From: CAYJIL01 sp964370235
GTDB lineage: Bacteria > Bacteroidota > Bacteroidia > Bacteroidales > Rikenellaceae
Length of the DNA stretch: 12,459 nucleotides
Direction: 5' to 3'
Assembly (NCBI GenBank): GCA_964370235.1
Contig: CAYJIL010000070.1
Location: 1 to 12,459 of the forward strand
In this document: positions 7,245 through 12,459 of the stretch, piece after piece
Numbering within the stretch: the stretch's first letter is position 1
How the letters are laid out: the number at the start of each line of letters is the position of its first letter
Program-made: the position numbers and the translations under genes
Notes under the pieces: model-generated
The model's input: the letters and a program-made list of their open reading frames with translations, nothing else
Told to the model about the DNA's origin: nothing
Databases searched by the model: none

Positions 7245-8138
7245 ATGAATTTAGAGTATCCTCAATATAACACCGAGCAATTCTATCCCGTATCTGCGGC
7301 AGTTGGAAACTTCAAGTTTTTTGAATTTGAATCGGCCTCCCAGCTTCTAGATGCGTTTGAACGTTCAGAGGTGAAAGGAAAGCATACACACTCCTTTTAT
7401 TCCATTTTTTGGATAACAAAAGGTTGGTGTAGCCAAGAGATAGACTGTGTAGAGTATCGAGCATCGCAAGGCGAATTGCTAATCATATCGCCATCACAAA
7501 TTCACATTAACGAGATTACTCATTCCGATGATTTAAAAGGTGGCATTATGCTCTTTACTCGCGAGTTCCTTGCACATGTTAGTTCTCATAGTAACTTTAC
7601 GGCAGAGTTATTGCTATTGACAATAACGGCTAACTCTTCGCTTGTTTCTCTTTCAAAAGACGATATCTACTCTACCTCATCTGCTATTGGTGCAATTAAG
7701 GCAGAGTACAATCACCCCGAGGTTAGAGAGTATATTTTAGCTACGCTATTTGGAGCGTTTATATCCCAAATCGAAAGAGCTTCATATACTAAATTAGAAT
7801 CCCAAACAAGCAACTTAGCAATCGAGGTATATAAGAAATTCATCATTATGGTGGAGGCTAATTTCAAACAGAATCTATCGGTCGAAGAGTATGCTTCGTC
7901 TTTGGCAATGAGTTCTAAGCATCTCAATCGAATTATAAAAAAGATTACAGGGATAAGCACATCCGAAGTTATTCAACGCCGAAAACTATTAGAGGCACAA
8001 CGGCTTTTGACATATAGCACGATGACTATTCAGCAAATTGCCGATGAGCTAAATTATACCGATAGCTCATACTTTAATCGCCTCTACAAGCGTGCATTTG
8101 GCGTTAATCCAAATACGTATAGGAATAGCTTGTCCTAA
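7245..8138 (+). CDS. AraC-family transcriptional regulator
   Basis: 297 residues, the usual size for a two-domain AraC/XylS regulator. Residues about 45-95 look like a cupin-type sensor: HTHSFYSIFWITKG (47-60) with two histidines, then GELLIISPSQIHI. The C-terminal DNA-binding domain (about 196-297) has both helix-turn-helix units: LSVEEYASSLAMSSKHLNRI and MTIQQIADELNYTDSSYFNR, ending in FGVNPNTYR, the family signature. The effector is unknown. It lies just upstream of and in the same direction as the DsrE-like and peroxiredoxin-like genes, which begin 103 bases later behind their own -7 box. I infer that it may control those genes, but the sequence alone does not show this. Only a weak 4-bp stem before a T-run follows the stop, so read-through into the next gene is possible. 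Confidence 0.93.
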   Translation: MNLEYPQYNTEQFYPVSAAVGNFKFFEFESASQLLDAFERSEVKGKHTHSFYSIFWITKGWCSQEIDCVEYRASQGELLIISPSQIHINEITHSDDLKGGIMLFTREFLAHVSSHSNFTAELLLLTITANSSLVSLSKDDIYSTSSAIGAIKAEYNHPEVREYILATLFGAFISQIERASYTKLESQTSNLAIEVYKKFIIMVEANFKQNLSVEEYASSLAMSSKHLNRIIKKITGISTSEVIQRRKLLEAQRLLTYSTMTIQQIADELNYTDSSYFNRLYKRAFGVNPNTYRNSLS

Positions 8139-8188
8139 AAGTACAATTTACTGTCTTTTTATTTATAGTCACATTACTCATCATGCAC

Positions 8189-8196
8189 TACCTTTG
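8189..8196 (+). promoter_or_regulatory. -7 box for the DsrE/peroxiredoxin pair
   Basis: TACCTTTG followed by CA is a full match to TAnnTTTG, 45 bases before the ATG at 8242. Transcription would start near 8203. No clear -33 TTG is present at the expected distance, which would suit a promoter that needs an activator such as the neighbouring AraC-type protein (inference). Confidence 0.6.
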
Positions 8197-8241
8197 CATT
8201 GTGGTTTTATAGAATAGTATTAACTAAACGATAATAAAAAG

Positions 8242-8678
8242 ATGAAGTTCACAAAACTAATTGCAACGATGTGCTTTTTGTGTATATCATTATTTGCAAA
8301 CGCAAAAAATATGGATAATATGAAAGAGGATACAATTAAAGAAGGCGACAAATTAGTCGTAGTATGGAGCAGTGCAGATCCGCTTGTCGCAGAACGTATG
8401 GTGCTTATGTACTCACACGCCTCAAAGCGTAATGGGTGGTGGGACGATGTAACGATAGTTATATGGGGGCCATCTGCAAAACTCATAGCCGAAGATGATA
8501 AAATTCAAATCAAGCTCAAACTAATGATGGAAGATGGTATCGAAATTAGAGCTTGTAAGGCATGTAGCGATGCTTTTGGTACAACAAAAAAACTCGAAGA
8601 GTTGGGATATGATGTTACCTATATGGGCGAGCCACTGACCAGTTACCTCAAAAGCGATGCCAAGGTTATAACATTCTA
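8242..8678 (+). CDS. Exported DsrE-like protein with a CxxC motif
   Basis: 145 residues. Residues 1-21 (MKFTKLIATMCFLCISLFANA) form a plausible Sec signal peptide. The remainder matches the DsrE/DsrF/TusD-like fold: KLVVVWSSADP (37-47), the MVLMYSHASKRNGWW helix, VTIVIWGPSAKLIAEDD (70-86), and GIEIRACKACSDAFG (99-113) with C105 and C108. It ends in the conserved VTYMGEPLTSYLKSDAKVITF segment. DsrE-type proteins carry or relay sulfur on cysteines; the role of this periplasmic-looking branch is unknown. The CxxC suggests thiol or persulfide chemistry. A start at M24 or M27 would remove the signal peptide and give a cytosolic protein, so compartment is uncertain. It precedes the peroxiredoxin-like gene by 64 bases with no terminator between and shares its likely promoter. 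Confidence 0.87.
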
Positions 8679-8743
8679 ATTATAATAAGAACTATTGGCC
8701 ATTGGCTATATAGCGTTAGTTTTAATATTTAATAGTATTGATA

Positions 8744-9457
8744 ATGGAAAAAGAGATGAAATCGGTGATCGATAGTGCCAATACGCAAACTATCGGCAGT
8801 ACAGATAAAAGCCTTAAAGAGATACTTAAGGAGGCAAATACAGCCAACAAGAGCAAAATTCCTGCCGAAATAGCAGCTCAAATGGAGCAAGCAAATCAGC
8901 AGCTTAAATCCTTTAACTTTCGTGAGAAAACTCTTCAGCTTGGAGATGATTTCCCAGTGGTTGATACACTTATCAACCACAAAAACCAAGCCATTGCTTT
9001 GCATGAGCTTGTGAGTGGCAAAAAGATGATAATTAGCTTCTATCGAGGTTCTTGGTGCCCATATTGTAACTTGGAGATTAACTACTACAATCGCCTACTG
9101 TCTCTGCCCGAGAATAGCGATGTAAATATGATTGCTATATCGCCCGAAAAACCAGACGTGACGATTCAGAGTAAAGATATTGATGCACTACACTTTACCG
9201 TTTTAAGCGATACTAATAATACTCTTGCTCGCAGACTTAACTTGGTATTTGGTTTGCCCGAGAAGATACAAGCAATTTATGCTAAATTTGGGATTGATTT
9301 AGATGCTTCGCAAGGTAATACAGAGAGAGAATTACCAATTCCTGCCACATTTGTAGTAAACTCACAAGGCAAGGTTGTTTATGTAGATTTAGACGAGGAC
9401 TACACAACACGCCCCGATGCTAAAGATGTAATCTTAGCTTATAAAAATGCTGAATAA
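8744..9457 (+). CDS. Peroxiredoxin-like AhpC/TSA-family protein
   Basis: 237 residues from ATG 8744; an upstream in-frame TTG at 8738 would add only two residues and is less likely. An N-terminal coiled, charged segment (about 1-60: KSLKEILKEANTANKSK, EIAAQMEQANQQLK) precedes a thioredoxin-fold domain. It contains LGDDFPVVDTL (66-76), IISFYRGSWCPYC (96-108) with C105 and C108, VNMIAISPEKPD and LPIPATFVVNSQGKVVYVDLDEDYTTRPD. These match the peroxiredoxin-like branch of the AhpC/TSA superfamily (the PRX_like2 type with WCPYC). It should reduce peroxides or disulfides through its cysteines; the actual substrate is unknown. No signal peptide, so cytosolic. It forms a probable two-gene redox unit with the DsrE-like gene and is closed by a long-stem hairpin. 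Confidence 0.92.
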   Translation: MEKEMKSVIDSANTQTIGSTDKSLKEILKEANTANKSKIPAEIAAQMEQANQQLKSFNFREKTLQLGDDFPVVDTLINHKNQAIALHELVSGKKMIISFYRGSWCPYCNLEINYYNRLLSLPENSDVNMIAISPEKPDVTIQSKDIDALHFTVLSDTNNTLARRLNLVFGLPEKIQAIYAKFGIDLDASQGNTERELPIPATFVVNSQGKVVYVDLDEDYTTRPDAKDVILAYKNAE

Positions 9458-9478
9458 TCAATCTATTATAGTTTGATG

Positions 9479-9527
9479 ATACCGAGATAGCTTCCGCTTT
9501 GGACACAAGCTATCTCGGTATTGTTTA
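9479..9527 (+). terminator. Long-stem terminator after the peroxiredoxin-like gene
   Basis: A perfect 15-bp stem pairs 9479-9493 with 9507-9521 around a 13-nt loop. The downstream T tract is short (TTGTTT), so the hairpin carries most of the strength. It starts 22 bases after the stop codon. Confidence 0.7.
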
Positions 9528-9567
9528 ATATATGATCGCCACATATTATATATTAAAACCTTAATTA

Positions 9568-9642
9568 ATGTTTAAAGCAGCATTGCTAGATGATCATAAT
9601 TTGGTGCCAAATTATTCAGAGTCGGAGAAATATATAATTTAA
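9568..9642 (+). pseudogene. Possible response-regulator N-terminal remnant
   Basis: A 24-codon ORF in the 9522-9822 gap opens MFKAALLDDHNLV and then reads PNYSESEKYII before a stop. The opening resembles the start of a LuxR-type response regulator (first beta strand plus the acidic DD pocket and H). No receiver domain continues in this or another frame. It could be a decayed fragment, an uncharacterised small ORF, or chance. The 20-bp inverted repeat at 9596-9615 overlaps it. Confidence 0.2.
9596..9615. repeat. Perfect 9+2+9 inverted repeat, operator-like
   Basis: ATAATTTGGTGCCAAATTAT: two 9-bp arms around a TG spacer. It sits 227 bases before the start of the CarboxypepD_reg-like gene and 84 bases upstream of that gene's -7 box, a position suitable for a regulator site. 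No T-run follows, so it is not a usual terminator. An 8-bp palindrome ATGATCAT (9590-9597) abuts it. The palindrome content could partly reflect AT-rich composition, but a 9-bp perfect arm with GG/CC at the centre is longer than I would expect by chance. Confidence 0.5.
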
Positions 9643-9706
9643 TAGGTCAAAAGTACCGAAAATAGGTATTATATAGTGCAAATTACAATAATTTTTATTA
9701 TATTTG
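9641..9706 (+). promoter_or_regulatory. Promoter region of the CarboxypepD_reg-like gene
   Basis: TATATTTG (9699-9706) matches TAnnTTTG fully; transcription would start near 9713, leaving a leader of about 110 nt. No TTG is seen at the -33 distance. Two copies of AATAGGT (9641-9647 and 9661-9667) lie exactly 20 bp apart, about two helical turns, just upstream of where the -33 region would be. That arrangement suits a dimeric activator bound to one face of the DNA, which is inference. The leader at 9770-9812 contains a weak AACCC/GGGTT pairing. Confidence 0.5.
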
Positions 9707-9822
9707 TGTTATACTCATAAATAGAGCTCAACACCTCTTTCTACGCCCCGATAATACTCACATTTTATCAACCTAACCCTACGCTTTAGTTGGAGTTTGG
9801 GGTTACTTAACAAAGTTGTGTT

Positions 9823-11121
9823 ATGAAAAGATTAAGATTATCTAGTCTATTAATGGCGCTGTTTGCCGTTGTGCTCGTTTTTTCTGCTCAGGCAAATAGT
9901 TCAAACACTTTCGCTACTCAACAACAAGAGAGTTCGGCCATCACATTCAAAGGAAAACTACGTAACAGCGAATCGAGGCAAGCAATTGCCCATGCCACTA
10001 TTAACCTTAGTGGTACTAATATTTCGTCTATTACTAACTCAGAGGGTAGTTTTTCAATTAAAATACCCAAACAATACATCCAAGACGGTAGTTTGTCAAT
10101 AAATTATATTGGCTTTGAGAACCTACATGTTGCGCTATCTTCACTAGATAGTAACGATGATAACAAAATTGAGTTAACTCCACTGTCAATATCGATAAAT
10201 ACGATTAGCGTTAATCCTAGCGATGCTCTACATATTATTCGTGAGGTGATACGCAATAAAGAGCTTAACTACTCTAATTCGCCTTTGCGCATGACTACAT
10301 TCTATCGAGAAACCATACAAAAGGGCTCTTCGTATGTGTCGCTTGCCGAGGCAGTGATTGATGTGCACAAGCAACCACACTTTAGCTACAAGCTAGACGG
10401 TGCAAAGGTGTATAAAGCACGCAAGAGTGCCGACTATTCAAAGATAGATACGCTTAACTTTAAGATTCAAGGTGGGCCACACGCTACTCTAATGATGGAT
10501 CTATCTAGAGACCCTTATACCTTGCTAGCTACCGACCAAATCGATTACTATAATTTTAGCCTTCGTGATACGACTATGATGGATGATCGAGAGGTGTATA
10601 TTATCGACTTTTACCAAAAGAGTTATATTAAGGAGCCGCTTTTCTATGGTTCGTTATACGTAGATGCTATGTCGATGGCGCTTGTAAGTGCAAATTATAG
10701 TGTTAACCTAGCCGATAGAGATGCAGCAGCTCAGCTATACATTAAGCGCAAGCCTATGGCAGCTAAGGTTTACCCTGTCAAGACAAACTATATGGTTACC
10801 TATCGTCGTGACGGCGACAAATATGTATATAGCTATTCACGAGGCGAAGTGGTGTTTAAGGTGAACTGGAAAAAACGACTTTTCAACTCTACCTACACAT
10901 CTACAATCGAAATGGTAGCCACCGATTCTAAACCAACTCAGGAGAAAAATTTTGATTTAGAGAGCCGTTTCAAGAGCTATGTTATCTTGCAAGATCAAAT
11001 TTCGGGCTTCTCCGATAACGCTTTTTGGGGCGACTATAACGTAATCGAGCCCGAGAACTCTATTGATAATGCTATTCGCAAGATTATGCGTAAACTCGAA
11101 GATCGCAACCAGCACCAATAG
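9823..11121 (+). CDS. Exported CarboxypepD_reg-like domain protein
   Basis: 432 residues with a Sec signal peptide (residues 1-24, ending FSAQA). Residues about 42-118 form a carboxypeptidase-regulatory-like beta domain (PF13715 type): FKGKLRNSESRQAIAHATI, SGTNISSITNSEGSFSIKIP and SINYIGFENLHV. The remaining 300 residues are a beta-rich domain of unknown function, with FYRETIQKGSSYVSLAEAVIDV, DREVYIIDFYQKSYIKEPLFYGSLYVD and the C-terminal ISGFSDNAFWGDYNVIEPENSID motif, which recurs in Bacteroidetes proteins of this type. The fold recalls the N-terminal plug-side domain of SusC-like proteins, but no TonB-dependent barrel is present and the stop is natural, so this is not a truncated SusC. It is likely periplasmic or outer-membrane-associated; function unknown. 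It has its own promoter and no close partner gene. Confidence 0.85.
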   Translation: MKRLRLSSLLMALFAVVLVFSAQANSSNTFATQQQESSAITFKGKLRNSESRQAIAHATINLSGTNISSITNSEGSFSIKIPKQYIQDGSLSINYIGFENLHVALSSLDSNDDNKIELTPLSISINTISVNPSDALHIIREVIRNKELNYSNSPLRMTTFYRETIQKGSSYVSLAEAVIDVHKQPHFSYKLDGAKVYKARKSADYSKIDTLNFKIQGGPHATLMMDLSRDPYTLLATDQIDYYNFSLRDTTMMDDREVYIIDFYQKSYIKEPLFYGSLYVDAMSMALVSANYSVNLADRDAAAQLYIKRKPMAAKVYPVKTNYMVTYRRDGDKYVYSYSRGEVVFKVNWKKRLFNSTYTSTIEMVATDSKPTQEKNFDLESRFKSYVILQDQISGFSDNAFWGDYNVIEPENSIDNAIRKIMRKLEDRNQHQ

Positions 11122-11130
11122 CGCAAGTGC

Positions 11131-11150
11131 TGTGTGATAACACAAAATTT
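11131..11150 (+). terminator. Weak terminator candidate
   Basis: TGTGT (11131-11135) pairs with ACACA (11140-11144) around a GATA loop, followed by AAATTTTA. The stem is only 5 bp and the T tract short, so it may be a partial terminator or chance. Confidence 0.25.
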
Positions 11151-11211
11151 TACATATCATTAATGGTTTGTAAAAAAAGGTATTTGGTTCATTATTTACC
11201 AAGTTATTTTA

Positions 11212-11219
11212 TATTTTTG
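11212..11219 (+). promoter_or_regulatory. -7 box for the M28 peptidase gene
   Basis: TATTTTTG matches TAnnTTTG, 42 bases before the ATG at 11262. The nearest TTTG (11183-11186) is 25 nt upstream, longer than the usual spacing of about 19-21. An AT-only inverted repeat (TTTTATAT 11207-11214, ATATAAAA 11224-11231) covers the presumed start site. Confidence 0.5.
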
Positions 11220-11261
11220 TATAATATAAAATTGGAATACAATAATAATATAAGATAATTT

Positions 11262-12386
11262 ATGAAGAAAATACTTCTTACGGGAGCTACTCTGCTGGCT
11301 ACAAGTGCGCTTTGGGCACAACAAATCGATACTTCGTTAATTAAAAAAGATATCGAGATGCTTGCCTCGGAGAGTTTCGAGGGTAGGCGTACAGCTACCA
11401 AAGGTGATACTCTTTCAAGAGAGTATCTTATTGAGCGGCTATCTGCAATTTCGGGTGTAGAGCTACTAGGCGATGGTGGTTTAGACTACTGCTATGGTAT
11501 GACATCCGAGGTTACCTCTACCTACGATAGAGCCAAGCGCAGCAGCTATCGCAAAAACAAAGTAGTTGTTAAGTCGCTTAACGATTTGCCACAGAATGTT
11601 CATGGTAAGATGGTTGAGATAGACTCTGTTTTGGTTCACAAGAACTCATACCAGCAAATAAGAACAGCCATCGAATCTCTAAAGAGCGATAGCGCAGCAA
11701 TTGTTCGCTTTCCTTTGCCTATTACCAATGTGGTAGCAAAAATATCGGCACCACATAAGCGCAATAAAGACAATAGAGCTGTTATTATTGGTGCACACTA
11801 CGACCACGAGGGCTTTAGGTTATATAAAGGTAAGCCTGCTCTGCATCCGGGTGCCGACGATAATGCTTCGGGTGTAGCATTCGCCCTAGAGCTAGCACGC
11901 ATGATTGCCTCGCAGCAAGAGAAAATGGAACGTGATGTGATATTTGTTTTGTTTGGTGCCGAGGAGCGAGGTTTGCTAGGTTCTAACGGATATGCTATCG
12001 ACCCAATCGAACCGCTAGAGAATGTCGATCTAATGATTAACTTTGATATGCTTGGTCGCATGAGAGGCAAAGGTATCACTGTGCGTGGATTGGGTACAAG
12101 CAAAGAGATTGTTCCTGTTATGAACTCGCTTGATAATAGCGATAACCTAGAGATAATTTGGGAATTTAGAGGTAATGGCCCTACTGATTATGCGCCATTC
12201 TACCGCAAGGGTAAAGTACCTGCAATATCGTTCTCTACTAGGTTACACGAAGATTATCACAAACCGGGCGATACTATCGATAAGATTAATTATGAGGGTA
12301 TCGAGATGGCTGGTAATTATATTTGGCAAATTGTTGAGAAGAGTGTCTTTGAGGATACTAAATTCACTTTTGTTGAGATGTATTAA
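11262..12386 (+). CDS. Exported M28-family zinc aminopeptidase
   Basis: 374 residues with a Sec signal peptide (MKKILLTGATLLATSALWAQ). The M28 catalytic domain (about 155-365) has all the expected di-zinc residues: GAHYDH (H179), GADDNASG (D199), GAEERGLLGS (E234 catalytic, E235 ligand), NFDMLGR (D262) and LHEDYHKPGDT (H333). The enzyme should remove N-terminal residues from peptides in the periplasm. The pre-domain (about 22-155) carries LASESFEGRRTATKGDTLSREYL, typical of Bacteroidetes M28 proteins, while the PA insert is short. Length is usual for compact members. The mature enzyme's substrate preference is unknown. The gene is separated from its upstream neighbour by 140 AT-rich bases and has its own -7 box. 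Confidence 0.95.
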   Translation: MKKILLTGATLLATSALWAQQIDTSLIKKDIEMLASESFEGRRTATKGDTLSREYLIERLSAISGVELLGDGGLDYCYGMTSEVTSTYDRAKRSSYRKNKVVVKSLNDLPQNVHGKMVEIDSVLVHKNSYQQIRTAIESLKSDSAAIVRFPLPITNVVAKISAPHKRNKDNRAVIIGAHYDHEGFRLYKGKPALHPGADDNASGVAFALELARMIASQQEKMERDVIFVLFGAEERGLLGSNGYAIDPIEPLENVDLMINFDMLGRMRGKGITVRGLGTSKEIVPVMNSLDNSDNLEIIWEFRGNGPTDYAPFYRKGKVPAISFSTRLHEDYHKPGDTIDKINYEGIEMAGNYIWQIVEKSVFEDTKFTFVEMY

Positions 12387-12394
12387 TTGGGATT

Positions 12395-12459
12395 GCCCCT
12401 CACGGTTGGGCGGTCAACGGTAATACACTTTACCACCTCCCTCACGGCAGTGAAGGTCA
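12395..12459. repeat. GC-rich structured intergenic element, cut by window edge
   Basis: The final 65-70 bases are about 57% GC by hand count, against AT-rich flanks. The 9-mer CCCTCACGG occurs twice (12397-12405, 12439-12447), 42 bases apart. Small stems follow one another: GTTG/CAAC (12405-12418), GGTAA/TTACC (12419-12434) and TCAC/GTGA (12442-12452). No gene with a credible start is visible and no terminator T-run follows. I take it to be the edge of a dispersed intergenic repeat or a structured RNA; only its left end is seen. Confidence 0.4.

Noticed and set aside
8139..8165. Terminator after the AraC-type gene
   Set aside because: Only a 4-bp AGTA/TACT stem before a T-run; too weak to call.
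8705..8714. GCTATATAGC palindrome between the DsrE-like and peroxiredoxin-like genes
   Set aside because: Ten bases, mostly alternating A and T, with no loop or T-run; probably composition.
8738..8743. TTG start for the peroxiredoxin-like gene
   Set aside because: It would add only two residues (M-I) before an ATG at 8744, which fits the usual start better.
1..12459. CRISPR array, tRNA, rRNA or phage/defence island
   Set aside because: No regularly spaced repeats, no tRNA-like cloverleaf or rRNA sequence was recognised, and all sizeable genes belong to metabolic, regulatory or exported-protein families.

Overview
The window reads as chromosomal DNA of an AT-rich member of the Bacteroidales. 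Translation starts lack strong Shine-Dalgarno sequences and sit behind A-rich leaders. Several gene starts are preceded by the Bacteroidetes -7 box TAnnTTTG. The protein families (exported Gfo/Idh/MocA oxidoreductase, DUF1080 protein with HEAT-like repeats, CarboxypepD_reg-like protein, exported M28 peptidase) are typical of that phylum. I cannot place it below order level. No rRNA, tRNA, CRISPR array, transposase or prophage gene is visible.

Left part, minus strand (2-6181). A complete NADP-type glutamate dehydrogenase (gdhA) lies at the edge. Beyond a clear minus-strand terminator is a two-gene unit, transcribed right to left: an exported Gfo/Idh/MocA oxidoreductase, then after 19 bases a 1111-residue exported protein with a long HEAT-like repeat region and two C-terminal DUF1080 (3-keto-disaccharide hydrolase) domains. 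This pairing fits the oxidation-then-cleavage route for glycosides (3-keto-glycoside chemistry) known from Bacteroides. It is the most interesting metabolic unit here, and the tandem-DUF1080/HEAT architecture deserves study.

Centre, plus strand (6376-9457). A divergent promoter region holding a perfect 14-bp palindrome separates the oxidoreductase from a pRiA4b ORF-3-like gene, which ends in a strong terminator. Next comes an AraC-family regulator with a long (about 200 nt) leader. A probable redox pair follows: an apparently exported DsrE-like protein with a CxxC motif, and a peroxiredoxin-like protein with CPYC and no signal peptide. A 15-bp perfect stem closes this unit.

Right part, plus strand (9522-12459). 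A 300-base gap holds a 20-bp perfect inverted repeat, two 7-bp direct repeats 20 bp apart, a good -7 box, and a 24-codon ORF whose start resembles a response-regulator N-terminus. It leads into an exported CarboxypepD_reg-like protein, followed by an exported M28 zinc aminopeptidase with all expected metal ligands. The last 70 bases are markedly more GC-rich, contain a repeated 9-mer and small stem-loops, and look like the edge of a structured intergenic repeat cut by the window.

No wholly new system is evident. The best leads are the Gfo/Idh plus HEAT-DUF1080 unit, the DsrE/peroxiredoxin pair with its AraC neighbour, and the structured noncoding pieces.
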